NCBI GenBank assembly: GCA_003171065.1
Contig: PMXQ01000047.1
Location: 3,587 to 63,514 of the forward strand
DNA length: 59,928 nucleotides
Origin: Chloroflexota bacterium
GTDB taxonomy: Bacteria > Chloroflexota > Limnocylindria > Limnocylindrales > CSP1-4
Reading direction: 5' to 3'
Part shown: piece by piece, positions 23,637 to 32,083 of the stretch
Layout of the letters: every line of letters starts with the position of its first letter
Position numbering within the stretch: the first letter of the stretch is position 1
Notes under the pieces: generated by a model
What the model saw: the letters and a program-made list of their open reading frames with translations, nothing else
Told to the model about the DNA's origin: nothing
The model's database searches: none
Program-made: the position numbers and the translations under genes

Positions 23637-25007
23637 GTGGCATTGAACCGTCGGCTGCGGGTTTTGCTGGCCGTCGTTGCGCTCGTCAGCGGAGCCCTTC
23701 TGGTGGGCGCCCTTCTCGCGTGCCAGCCGGCGCCGGATATCTCTGTTAAGATCAACGGCCCCATCGACAATGTCTTCCTTGGGGTCGTCTTTTGGGTGGG
23801 ATTGTCGCTGGTCGGTTCCTCGCTCGCGGTGCGGATGCCCGGCGGCAGCGTCGTGGATGTCGCGTTCGCCCCTGTGATCGCCGCCGTGAGCCTTGGAGGT
23901 CCGGCCGTTGCGGCTTGGGTAGGTCTGTTCGGGACTGCCCAGGGTCGCGAACTGCGCAGACAGGTGCCCTGGTACGGGGTAGTCGCCAACCACTGCGCGA
24001 TCCTGACGCCGGCGATCCTGAGCGCCTTTGTCCTCCAGACCGTCCCCTTTCGCAAAGACACCGTCGTTGATTTCGCCGCGACGGTCGCCGCGGCGGCGAT
24101 CTACTTCACGCTCAACGTCCTGATCACATCAGCCTTCATATCAGTTCGTGAGGGCGAGTCCATAGCAAAGCTGCTGCGCGGGTCTGGCGGCGCGTACCTG
24201 AACATGCTCGCCCTTGCGCCGGTGGCATGGCTGATGGCGCAGATGTACCTCACCGCGGGATGGTGGGCGGTGCTGCTGTTTGCCGTGCCTCTGTACACCA
24301 CCAGGCTCGCCTATCGGCGCTTCGTGGAAGTGCGCGAGATGTTCACCGAAACCGTGCGCAGCCTGGCGGAGGCGGTGGACAAGCGGGACAAGTTCACGAG
24401 CGGCCACAGCCACAAGGTCCAGGAGATCGCCATGGACATCGGGCGGGTGATGAAGGTGAGCGACACGGACCTCGAGGCCCTGGAATGGGGCGGCCTCCTG
24501 CACGACATCGGCAAGATCGGGGTGCCGGACGCGGTGTTGCTCAAGCAGGAGCGGCTCACGCGCGACGAGCGCGCGACCATGAACCTGCACCCGGTCCTGG
24601 GCGCCGAGATCATCGCCCCGGTCAAGCACCTGGCCCCGGAGCTGCCGATCATCCGCCACCACCACGAGTGGTTCAACGGATCGGGCTATCCCGATCGACT
24701 GGTGGGCGACGAAATCCCAAAGCTGGCTCGAATCCTGCACGTCGCCGACGCCTTCGAGGCGATGACGGCGGCCCGGCCGTATCGCATGACGCCGCTCGCG
24801 CCCGAGCAGGCGCTGGCCGAGCTGCGCAAGTTCGGCGGGATCCAGTTCGATCCGGACGTCGTGGATGCCTTCGTCCGGACGAGGTGGGCGCGCGGGCTGG
24901 CCGATCCAGGGCGCGACGAGGTCCGAGACGTCCCGCTCATCGGCGACGCGGCTGGCTCGATCGCGAGCCTGGCGGCCGGCGCGACCCCTTCCGGCGCAGC
25001 CAGCTGA
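23637..25007 (+). CDS. Membrane HD-GYP domain phosphodiesterase
   Basis: 456 aa. About eight membrane segments fill residues 10-230 (MASE-like sensor), then an HD-GYP domain: AEAVDKRDKFTSGHSHKVQE, LLHDIGKIGVPDAVLL with the metal HD pair, HHHEWFNGSGYPDR with the GYP loop, and VADAFEAMTAARPYR. All metal ligands look present, so it probably degrades cyclic di-GMP. GTG 23637 follows a GGAG six bases before. The DUF5317-MFS gene starts three bases after its stop; DUF5317 next to HD-GYP is a pairing I know from related genomes. Confidence 0.9.
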   Translation: MALNRRLRVLLAVVALVSGALLVGALLACQPAPDISVKINGPIDNVFLGVVFWVGLSLVGSSLAVRMPGGSVVDVAFAPVIAAVSLGGPAVAAWVGLFGTAQGRELRRQVPWYGVVANHCAILTPAILSAFVLQTVPFRKDTVVDFAATVAAAAIYFTLNVLITSAFISVREGESIAKLLRGSGGAYLNMLALAPVAWLMAQMYLTAGWWAVLLFAVPLYTTRLAYRRFVEVREMFTETVRSLAEAVDKRDKFTSGHSHKVQEIAMDIGRVMKVSDTDLEALEWGGLLHDIGKIGVPDAVLLKQERLTRDERATMNLHPVLGAEIIAPVKHLAPELPIIRHHHEWFNGSGYPDRLVGDEIPKLARILHVADAFEAMTAARPYRMTPLAPEQALAELRKFGGIQFDPDVVDAFVRTRWARGLADPGRDEVRDVPLIGDAAGSIASLAAGATPSGAAS

Positions 25008-25010
25008 CAG

Positions 25011-26840
25011 GTGCCCGCCCTCGGGGTACTCCTCGGGTTTGGCCTCGGTCTGGCCGCCGGCGGGCGGCTGGACAACCTGCTCGACGTCCGGCTGCGCTGG
25101 TGGCCGGTGCTGCTCATTGCGGCCGGGGCGCGCTTTGGGCTAGATGCCGCCCTCGCCGCGGGCGGCATTCCGGACGCCGTGCGGATGTGGCTGGTCCTGG
25201 TCGCGTACGTGCTGCTCACGGCCATGCTGCTGGCCAACCGGAACCTGCCCGGGCTGACGGCCGCCGCGCTCGGCACCGTGGCCAACGGGATCGCCATCGT
25301 CGTCAACGGCGGTTGGATGCCGGTCTGGCAGCCCAGCCTGGCAGCCGCCGGCTTCGATTCGACCGCCGTGCATTCGAGCTTCCACGTCCTGCTGACCGGC
25401 CCGATGGACGCCGGTTTCTTCGCCCACGGCGGTCCGCTGGCCGACGTCATCCCCGTCCCGATCCCGATAATCCAGTCCGTCGCCTCCGTCGGCGACCTGC
25501 TGCTCGGAGCGGGCCTGGCCTTCTTCGTCTTCGCCGCGGTCGTTCGGGCGCCAGTGCTTGTCTCTGTCTCGGTCGGGTCGGCTCGAATGGGCGCGCTGCG
25601 CCATCCGTACGTCCGGCTTGCCACCAACGGCCCGTTCTCGGCCATGTGGCTGGCGCAGGTCATCAGCTCGCTCGGAGACCGAGTCCATCAGATCGCGCTC
25701 GTCTTCCTGGTCGCGCGCGCCACCAACGGGTCGCCGCTGGCGCTCGGCCTGGTCTTCGCCGCGATGACGATCCCGACTTCCCTCGTCGGCCCGCTGGCCG
25801 GAGCGCTCGTCGATCGCTGGAATCGCAAATGGGTGATGGTCGGCTCAGACCTGGTTCGAGCCGGGCTGGTCTTCGCCATTCCGATCGTTTCGGGGCTGCA
25901 CATCAGCCTGGTCGTCGGCCTGGTCTTCCTGATCGCGGTCGCTTCGTCGTTCTTCCGCCCCGCAAGGGCGGCTGCACTGCCGCAGGTGGTCCCGGATGAG
26001 GACCTGCTTACGGCCAACTCGGCGATGTGGGTGGCCGACACGGTCAGCGACCTGGCGGGCTACGGCCTGGGCGGGCTCTTCGTGGCGTTCCTGGGATCGG
26101 CGCTGTCGCTGGCGTTCTGGATCGACGGGGCGAGCTATCTCGCATCGGCGGCGCTGGTGGCGGCGGTGGTGATCCCGCGAATCGTTCCGGCGGGGGGCGG
26201 TGAGGCCGGGGCGGGCCCGGCTGGAGCGGTCGCCTCGCTGGCGGCCGATCTCGTGGCGGGTTGGCGGTTCCTGCGCGCCGAGACGGTCCTGTTCGCGACC
26301 ACGGTCCAGGCCGCGATCGCGGAGTACGGACTCGGGGCGTTGATGGCGCTCTCCCCGCTGTTCGTGGCAGCGCTGCCGCTGGGCAGGCTGGACGCGCCCA
26401 CGGCATACGGCTTCTTCGAGATGTCGATGGGCGTTGGGCTCCTGGGCGGCGGCGTGGTCATCGGAGCCGTCGCGACGCGCATTCCCAAGGGGCCGGCGAT
26501 CGTGACCGGGTTCACGGCGCTGGGCGTGTCCCTGATTCTCTTCTCGGTGACCGGCAGCCTGTGGCTGGCACTGGTACTGGCGGCGGTCGTCGGCCTCGCC
26601 AACGTCGTCTTCGTCGTCCCGAGCCAGACCATCTTCCAGCAGCGCACTCCGGACGAGATGCTGGGGCGAGTGGTCGCCATCCGCCTCGCACTGGTGAACG
26701 CGATGCTCGCCGTTTCGATGGTCACGAGCGGGCTCTTTGCCCAGATCTTCGGCCTCGATGTCGTCCTGGCGGGGTGCGGCATCCTCGCGACGGCCGCCGG
26801 TCTGGCCGGGCTCGCTTTCCGCGCCATCCGCGAGGCCTGA
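25011..26840 (+). CDS. DUF5317-MFS transporter fusion
   Basis: 609 aa. Residues 1-185 are DUF5317: GRLDNLLDVRLRWWPVLLI, NRNLPGLTAAALGTVANGIA, VVNGGWMPV, and HVLLTGPMDAGF ... DVIPVPIPIIQSVASVGDLLL. From about residue 200 an MFS_3/EntS-like exporter starts: RLATNGPFSAMWLAQVISSL followed by GDRVHQIALVFLVA, LVGPLAGALVDRWNRKWVM, and FQQRTPDEMLGRVVAIRLA near the end. One frame runs through without a stop or start at the junction that would suggest two genes. Follows the HD-GYP gene closely. Substrate unknown; drug or siderophore export is typical for this MFS branch. Confidence 0.82.
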   Translation: MPALGVLLGFGLGLAAGGRLDNLLDVRLRWWPVLLIAAGARFGLDAALAAGGIPDAVRMWLVLVAYVLLTAMLLANRNLPGLTAAALGTVANGIAIVVNGGWMPVWQPSLAAAGFDSTAVHSSFHVLLTGPMDAGFFAHGGPLADVIPVPIPIIQSVASVGDLLLGAGLAFFVFAAVVRAPVLVSVSVGSARMGALRHPYVRLATNGPFSAMWLAQVISSLGDRVHQIALVFLVARATNGSPLALGLVFAAMTIPTSLVGPLAGALVDRWNRKWVMVGSDLVRAGLVFAIPIVSGLHISLVVGLVFLIAVASSFFRPARAAALPQVVPDEDLLTANSAMWVADTVSDLAGYGLGGLFVAFLGSALSLAFWIDGASYLASAALVAAVVIPRIVPAGGGEAGAGPAGAVASLAADLVAGWRFLRAETVLFATTVQAAIAEYGLGALMALSPLFVAALPLGRLDAPTAYGFFEMSMGVGLLGGGVVIGAVATRIPKGPAIVTGFTALGVSLILFSVTGSLWLALVLAAVVGLANVVFVVPSQTIFQQRTPDEMLGRVVAIRLALVNAMLAVSMVTSGLFAQIFGLDVVLAGCGILATAAGLAGLAFRAIREA

Positions 26841-27035
26841 CGCGGTCGGGTCGCGCCGCCGCGCGACATCCGCCGGAATGCGTCGGCCTTCCGAGCGAGA
26901 TGCAAGCGGCGATCTGTGGATTCCGGCTAAACTGCCGCGGGAGGGTCGCGCCCGAACCGTCATTGTGCGGGCAGCCCGCACCCGGCGAACAAGGCACGTG
27001 CGGTGCCGACACCAACACAGGAGCGAAGCCAGGGC

Positions 27036-27512
27036 ATGTCGGAGCAGGACAAGGACGCCCTCGAAACGGGCGAGCCCAACGAATTCATGCCAGGCGAGGA
27101 CGAGTTCGACGAAGACATCGAGGCCAGCGACGAGGCTGAGGCTGGAGTTCCGATCGAGCCCAGCAAGCCCGGCCGTCGCTTCGGCTTCGGTCGTTCGTCC
27201 GCCGAGATCGAGGCCCATCCACAAGGCTCGGTCCGGGCGACGCACGAGCGCGTCCACATCGACGACCGCGCCTCGGGGCTGTTCGCCCTGGTGTGCGCCG
27301 TGGGCATGCTCGCGATCCTGGTCGGCTCGTTCGCGCTGTCGGCCTGGCCCGCCGGTGCAGCTCCTACGCTGCCGCCTCTGATCCTGGAGACATACTCGCC
27401 TCCGCCGGCGACCCCCACGCCGGTACCGACTCCAACGCCGGTGGCGACACCCACGCCGGTGGTTACCGTCGCGCCGTCGGCTTCGGCCGCACCCACGGCG
27501 ACAGCCTCCTAA
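27036..27512 (+). CDS. Acidic single-TM protein with Pro/Thr tail
   Basis: 158 aa, not recognised. Acidic N terminus of about 45 residues (NEFMPGEDEFDEDIEASDEA), a middle stretch, one membrane helix (ASGLFALVCAVGMLAILVGS), and an extracellular tail made of P-T-P repeats. A TAAACT box at 26928-26933 may be the promoter. Start ATG 27036 preferred over GTG 27003. May be a wall-spanning anchor; no function assigned. Confidence 0.6.
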   Translation: MSEQDKDALETGEPNEFMPGEDEFDEDIEASDEAEAGVPIEPSKPGRRFGFGRSSAEIEAHPQGSVRATHERVHIDDRASGLFALVCAVGMLAILVGSFALSAWPAGAAPTLPPLILETYSPPPATPTPVPTPTPVATPTPVVTVAPSASAAPTATAS

Positions 27513-27601
27513 CCAGTTCAGCCGGCCGAACGCCGGCCGGCAACTCAATCGCTCAGGATCGCCCCGCGCACAACCTCGCATGCGAGGGCCCGGCGAGGGC
27601 G

Positions 27602-27607
27602 TATCTT
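27602..27607 (+). promoter_or_regulatory. -10 box TATCTT, leaderless start of pcm
   Basis: TATCTT, six bases (CGACGC), GTG 27614. Confidence 0.55.
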
Positions 27608-27613
27608 CGACGC

Positions 27614-28366
27614 GTGGACCCCGCGAGAGCTGCCTCGCTGCGTGCGGAGATGGTCGAGCGCCAGCTCCGCAGCCGCGGCATTCGCGACGAGCGCGTCCTG
27701 GCCGCGATGGGCGAGCTGCCGCGCGAGCTGTTCCTGCCGCCGGACCTCGCCGGCGACGCGTATTGCGACGCCGCCGTGCCGATCGCCTCGGGCCAGTCGA
27801 TCAGCCAGCCATACATGGTCGGCCTCATGACCGAGCTGCTGGAGCCGCACCCGGGCATGCGGGTCCTGGAGATCGGCACCGGCTCGGGCTATCAGGCCGC
27901 CGTCCTGGCCCTGATCGGATGCGACGTGCTCTCGATCGAGCGCCATCCCGAGCTAGCGGCGGCCGCGCGCATTCGATTGGCCTCGCTTGCCCTGGCCGAC
28001 CCGGGTGCGTCCAATCCGGACACCAGGGGCCCGCGCCTGGCCGACCGTGTCCGGATCGAGGTCGGCGACGGCAGCGTCGGCTGGCGATTGCAAGCCCCAT
28101 TCGAGGGCATCCTCGTGACCGCCGCCGCGCCTCGCGTCCCCGACCAGTTGCGCCGGCAGATGGCGGACGGCGGCCGGCTGGTCATTCCCGTCGGGCCGCT
28201 CGGCGGGCAGGAACTGATCCAGGTGATCCGGCGCGGCGAGGGCTTCGAGGAGCGAGCGTTTGGAGGCTGCGTCTTCGTGCCGCTGGTCGGCGCCGCGGCC
28301 TACGACGAGGAGGAGTTGCTCCGGGCCCGCCGCTGGCCGGGGCCGTTCGGCGGCGCGCGGCGCTGA
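27614..28366 (+). CDS. pcm: Protein-L-isoaspartate O-methyltransferase
   Basis: 250 aa. N-terminal MVERQLRSRGIRDERVLAAM and ELFLPPDLAGDAYCDAAVPI, SGQSISQPYMVGLMTELL (a PCMT signature), SAM-binding VLEIGTGSGYQAAVLAL, and ILVTAAAPRVPDQLRRQM. Repairs isoaspartyl residues in aged proteins with S-adenosylmethionine. A spacer of about 15 residues (PGASNPDTRGPRLAD) is inserted before the VRIEVGDG strand. GTG 27614 is set by family N terminus and the -10 box; the longer open frame would run back into the preceding gene. Confidence 0.93.
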   Translation: MDPARAASLRAEMVERQLRSRGIRDERVLAAMGELPRELFLPPDLAGDAYCDAAVPIASGQSISQPYMVGLMTELLEPHPGMRVLEIGTGSGYQAAVLALIGCDVLSIERHPELAAAARIRLASLALADPGASNPDTRGPRLADRVRIEVGDGSVGWRLQAPFEGILVTAAAPRVPDQLRRQMADGGRLVIPVGPLGGQELIQVIRRGEGFEERAFGGCVFVPLVGAAAYDEEELLRARRWPGPFGGARR

Positions 28367-28397
28367 CGCCTCCGCGGCGAGCGGAGCTGGCGGTCCG

Positions 28398-29654
28398 CTA
28401 CCGCGCCACTCCCTCCGACTGGCGGATGCGCAGGGCGGCCTCGTCGTACAGGTCGGAGACGGACTTGACCATCAGCTCGACGCAGAAGCGCTCATGGACG
28501 ACATCGTGCCCGCGGCGGGCGATCGTGTCGGCCAGCGGGTGGTCCGTCAGCAACCGGACGATCGCGGCCGCCAGCGCCTCGCAGTCGTGCGGCGGGACCA
28601 GCAGCCCGCTAACTCCGTCTTCGATCATCTCTGGGATCCCACCCACCGCCGACGCCACGACCGGCCGGCTCAGCGCCATCGCCTCGAGGACGCTCAGGCC
28701 CTGCGCCTCGCGGTACGACGGCAGGACGGAGACGTCCAGCGCGGCCGTGACCGCCGGCACGTCCTCGCGGCGACCGGTGAAGACGACCCGCTCGGAGATG
28801 CCCAGGATGTCGGCCTGGGCCTCGAGCGAGTCCCGCTCCGAGCCTTCGCCGACGACGAGCAGCCAGGCTTTGGGGACGGCGGCGAGGACCAGCGGCCAGG
28901 CTTCGAGCAGGGTGCGGTGGCCCTTCTCCGCCTCAAGTCGAGCCACGACTCCCACGATTGGGGCCTCGGCGTCGATGTGGTAGTCCTCGTGGAGCGTGCA
29001 GCAGGGCTGCTGGTGGTTGTAGCGCTGCAGGTCGACGCCGTTGTAGATGAGGCTGATCGGCGCGCCCCGGCGCCCCTCATCGGCGATCTTCTGCTCGATC
29101 GCCTTCGAGACGACGATGAGGCGATCCATCAGCGGCGTGAGCTGGCGGAGCGTTTCGCGATCCTCGAGGCAGCGGACGCGGCTCGAATGCACGGTCGAGA
29201 TGACCGCCGGCCGGCGGCAGCCTTTCTCACCGAGATGGAGAGCGGCCTTGGTGCCGACGACCTCGGCCCGGAACATGTGGTTGTGGACGATCTCGGGCTC
29301 GAAGGCGCCGAGCTCCTCGGCCAGCGCCAGGACGGCCAGCCGGTCGTCCGGCTCGTCGATCACCGAGGCTTCGATGCCGGCCTTCTGCAGCCGGCGGACG
29401 CTGCTGCCGTGGGATAGTGAGATGACCCGGACGTCGTAGCGGGCCGGGTTCAGCCGCGAAGCGAGAGAGAAGACGTGCTCCTGCGCTCCGCCGTTGGTGC
29501 CGGTGGCCATGACCTCAACGACCCGCACCCGCCCACCGGGGAGTGGTCCGCGTTCGTCCTGCTCGAGACAGGGCTCCTCGTGGCCCTCGTGGCCCTCGTG
29601 GCCCTCGTGGCCCTCGTGGCCGTCGTGGCCGTCGTGGCCTTCGTCGGCGCCCAT
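28398..29654 (-). CDS. GT4 family glycosyltransferase with His-rich N terminus
   Basis: 418 aa, GT-B fold. N-terminal domain VRVVEVMATGTNGGAQEHVF and IVHNHMFRAEVVG; C-terminal nucleotide-sugar domain IVGVVARLEAEKGHRTLLEA, LLVVGEGSERDSL, SYREAQGLSVLEAMALSRPV (EX7E motif) and VVASAVGGIPEMIEDG. Transfers a sugar to a lipid or glycan acceptor at the inner membrane face. Before the fold come about 25 residues of G-H-E/G-H-D triplets, made by a 9-bp repeat. The start ATG 29654 follows the previous stop by two bases; if GTG at the VRVVEV codon were used, the His tract would be untranslated, but the tight spacing argues for the ATG. Confidence 0.87.
   Translation of the reverse strand: MGADEGHDGHDGHEGHEGHEGHEGHEEPCLEQDERGPLPGGRVRVVEVMATGTNGGAQEHVFSLASRLNPARYDVRVISLSHGSSVRRLQKAGIEASVIDEPDDRLAVLALAEELGAFEPEIVHNHMFRAEVVGTKAALHLGEKGCRRPAVISTVHSSRVRCLEDRETLRQLTPLMDRLIVVSKAIEQKIADEGRRGAPISLIYNGVDLQRYNHQQPCCTLHEDYHIDAEAPIVGVVARLEAEKGHRTLLEAWPLVLAAVPKAWLLVVGEGSERDSLEAQADILGISERVVFTGRREDVPAVTAALDVSVLPSYREAQGLSVLEAMALSRPVVASAVGGIPEMIEDGVSGLLVPPHDCEALAAAIVRLLTDHPLADTIARRGHDVVHERFCVELMVKSVSDLYDEAALRIRQSEGVAR
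29578..29643 (-). repeat. 9-bp tandem repeat coding for Gly-His-Glu/Asp
   Basis: On the plus strand the unit is GTGGCCCTC, repeated about seven times with changes to GTC or TTC at the last triplet. Encodes the His-rich start of the GT4 protein. Prone to copy-number change. Confidence 0.85.
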
Positions 29655-29656
29655 CG

Positions 29657-30886
29657 CTAACGGCCCCCCGTGGCGGTCGGGCCCGCCGCCGAGCCCGTGC
29701 CGTCGCCCCCGGCCGCCCCTTCGCCTCCGGCCGTGCGCAGGACGAGCAGCCGTTCGATCGGCTCGTCGACCGCGCCCCATTCGTATTTGTAGGGCTCGTT
29801 GCCCCGCATGAAGTCGAGACGGGTGCGACCCAGCTCGATGGCTCGTTGGATGTAGGACGCGACCATGACCACTCCGGGGGAAAGCTCTCTGGCGTCCGGC
29901 TCGACGCCGGCGTTGTAGTAGTAAACGGTATGGCCGTCGTCGAGGATCACCCCGGCCGCGATTCGGCGCCCTCCGACCGTCAGGAAGTCCAGCTCGACGA
30001 TCCCGGTCGGCGCGCAGCTCTCGAACAGTTCCGCGAAGAAGCGGCGGCTCGCAGCCCCGCCTTCGGTATCGGGGAAGAGCCCGTCCTCGCCCCAGCGCTT
30101 CTGATGCAGGTCGATGAACGCCTCCAGGTCCGCGAAAGGGGCCTCCGACTTGCGCAGGGCGACGGGTCCGACCGCCTCGGCACGGCGGATCTTGCGCCGG
30201 ATCTCGTGCCGCTCCTTCTTGTCGAGCGTGCCGAGGTAGCCCTCGAAGTCCATTCCCGGCGCCAGGGTCAGCACCGGGCAGACCTCCTCCTGCTCGCGGG
30301 TCACCAGCCAGCCGCCGTGCGGCGCGACCCACTCGAAGGCGGCGACGAGCGCGTCCGTGGCCGGATCGCCGGCGCGCAGGCGGCGCAGGTCGATCACGTC
30401 CCAGCGCGAGGGATCCTCGTCGGCGAGAGCTGCTGCCACCGCGTGGCACACGGCCGGCAGGTCCGCCGGCGCCGCCAGGATCGTGGCGTAGTCCGCGTGA
30501 TACGAGGCGCCGAAGAAGACTGCGGTCGCGGAAGCGGACACGGGGCGGAGAGCCGGGCCGACCTGATGGCGGAGCGTCGTACGTGCCGCCACGTCCCCCG
30601 GCTCCAGCTCGTGGCGATGCATCAAGGGCGCGATCCCGACGATCTCGTCCGAGACGGCCTCGTCTACGACGACGAGCGTCTGGTCGTGGGCAGTGTTGCC
30701 GTATGCGTTCCACCATGCCCGCTGCACGCAGTGGCGCGAGAACGGGGTCGCAGCCGGCGACCGATCGACGAGCGCGTCCCACGTCCCTCCGGGTATGGAA
30801 TCGAAGGCTCGACGGCGGGCGACGAGACGGCGCCGCCGCTTCTCCGGACGGGCAGGCCCGCCGGCTGAGGTGGAGGGGATGGTCAC
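29657..30886 (-). CDS. GNAT/FemAB-like (CelD-type) acyltransferase
   Basis: 409 aa. The central part (MDFEGYLGTLDKKERHEIRR, LHQKRWGEDGLF, IVELDFLTVGGRRIAAGVIL, HTVYYYNAGVEPDARELSPG, and DFMRGNEPYKYEWGA) is the double-GNAT fold typical of proteins encoded in polysaccharide clusters (CelD/BcsL group). Probably adds an acyl or aminoacyl group to a glycan; the exact substrate is unknown. GTG 30886 is preceded by TATTCT with six bases between, i.e. leaderless. First gene of a two-gene unit with the GT4 gene (two bases apart). Confidence 0.85.
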   Translation of the reverse strand: MTIPSTSAGGPARPEKRRRRLVARRRAFDSIPGGTWDALVDRSPAATPFSRHCVQRAWWNAYGNTAHDQTLVVVDEAVSDEIVGIAPLMHRHELEPGDVAARTTLRHQVGPALRPVSASATAVFFGASYHADYATILAAPADLPAVCHAVAAALADEDPSRWDVIDLRRLRAGDPATDALVAAFEWVAPHGGWLVTREQEEVCPVLTLAPGMDFEGYLGTLDKKERHEIRRKIRRAEAVGPVALRKSEAPFADLEAFIDLHQKRWGEDGLFPDTEGGAASRRFFAELFESCAPTGIVELDFLTVGGRRIAAGVILDDGHTVYYYNAGVEPDARELSPGVVMVASYIQRAIELGRTRLDFMRGNEPYKYEWGAVDEPIERLLVLRTAGGEGAAGGDGTGSAAGPTATGGR

Positions 30887-30892
30887 TCGCCG

Positions 30893-30898
30893 AGAATA
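30893..30898 (-). promoter_or_regulatory. -10 box TATTCT, leaderless start of the GNAT/GT4 unit
   Basis: TATTCT on the minus strand, six bases (CGGCGA), GTG at 30886. Confidence 0.55.
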
Positions 30899-30940
30899 GC
30901 ACCACGCCCCTGGCGCGCTCGCCGGCGCGCTCGCCGGCGC

Positions 30941-32062
30941 CTACGCAGCCGCCGCAGTGGCGCGAGCTGTACGCCGTTCGAGCGCGGCCTCCCACAGCAG
31001 GACCGCCAGGCAGGCGAAGAACGTGATCGAGACGCTGGCCGTGGGAAGCCAGGCGTCGCCCGCGAAGAGCGCGATCCAGCCGGCGAGCGGGAAGACGACC
31101 GCCCACGTCCGACCGCGCCCGATAAGCCAGGCCGTCGGCAGCAGGAGCAGCACGGCGTAGTGGTCGCGCAGCGGCGATGAGATGAGCTGGCTGGCCACGA
31201 TCGTCACCTGGAGGCTGAGTTCGGGGCTGGCATAGCGCCACGCAACCAGGAGGGCGCCCACCGCCAGCGCCGCCGACGTGAGCTGTATCGCTGCGGCCAC
31301 CGCATCCGAGGCTCCGGCCATGTGGGCGACTGCGCCCGGCGAGTAGTTGTGCGGCGTCGTCAGCTGCCCGCCGAGATCCCGCAGCAGGTCGGCATAGGTG
31401 CCCCACGCGGCCAGGCCCGTGACGAGGGTCGCCCCGGCCGCGAGCGCGAGAGTGGCGGCGACGGCCACCACGGCCGCGCGGAACCGTCCAGTGGCAATGG
31501 CCCAGACGCCGAGCAGCGCTGGCTGGACCTTCACCAGCGCCCCGATCGCCGTCACCGCGCCCACCACCGCGGCTCGATCCATCCACCGCCACACCGCCGC
31601 AAAGCCCAGGAAGAGGAGCGGCTCCACCTGGCCGAGCTTGACCGCGTACAGGAGCGGCCAGTCGAGCGCGGCCACGATCACGAGCAGCCAGCGTACGTCG
31701 CGCCGGACCGGCAGCAGCGCCACTCCGGCCAGGAAGCAGGCCGCCATGGCCAGGCACCACAGGCCCGCGGCCGCTCCGCCCAGGGAGAGCCACGGGACGA
31801 GGGCGGCCGCGAAGGCCGGCGGGTAGGTGTAGGTGCCGGGGCACGTGCCGACGTTGACAGAGAAGGCGACGTCGTAGATGGGGCGCCCGTCGCGCAGCGC
31901 CTGGGCCGCTCCCTCGTAGCAGTGGTAGTCGTAGCCGAGGGTGTTGCCCGCCGAGGCGAGGACGAGGGCAAGCATCCCAATCAGCAGCGCCACCGAACCG
32001 ACGGGCACGAAAGCCTCGGCCAGCCGCGAGCGCGACCTCGCCTGCGCCTCCGGCGCGGTCAT
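30941..32062 (-). CDS. GT87-type polyprenyl-phosphate-mannose transferase-like membrane protein
   Basis: 373 aa, about ten membrane segments. Early outside loop YDYHCYEGAAQALRDGRPIY with GTYTYPPAFAAALVPW, then LGQVEPLLFLGFAAVWRW and ALVKVQPALLGVW: these are the DUF2029/GT87 marks. Enzymes of this family take the sugar from a polyprenyl-phosphate donor outside the membrane. The donor could be made by the Alg5-like GT2 next to it (21 bp upstream, same strand). Acceptor unknown. Confidence 0.82.
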   Translation of the reverse strand: MTAPEAQARSRSRLAEAFVPVGSVALLIGMLALVLASAGNTLGYDYHCYEGAAQALRDGRPIYDVAFSVNVGTCPGTYTYPPAFAAALVPWLSLGGAAAGLWCLAMAACFLAGVALLPVRRDVRWLLVIVAALDWPLLYAVKLGQVEPLLFLGFAAVWRWMDRAAVVGAVTAIGALVKVQPALLGVWAIATGRFRAAVVAVAATLALAAGATLVTGLAAWGTYADLLRDLGGQLTTPHNYSPGAVAHMAGASDAVAAAIQLTSAALAVGALLVAWRYASPELSLQVTIVASQLISSPLRDHYAVLLLLPTAWLIGRGRTWAVVFPLAGWIALFAGDAWLPTASVSITFFACLAVLLWEAALERRTARATAAAA

Positions 32063-32083
32063 CGCTCGGTCATCGCGGCGCGT

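Noticed and set aside
28398-31844. A 1148-codon open frame on the minus strand spanning the GT4, GNAT and GT87 genes
   Set aside because: Only its last 418 codons match a protein family; the rest runs in the wrong frame through two recognisable genes and is a high-GC shadow.
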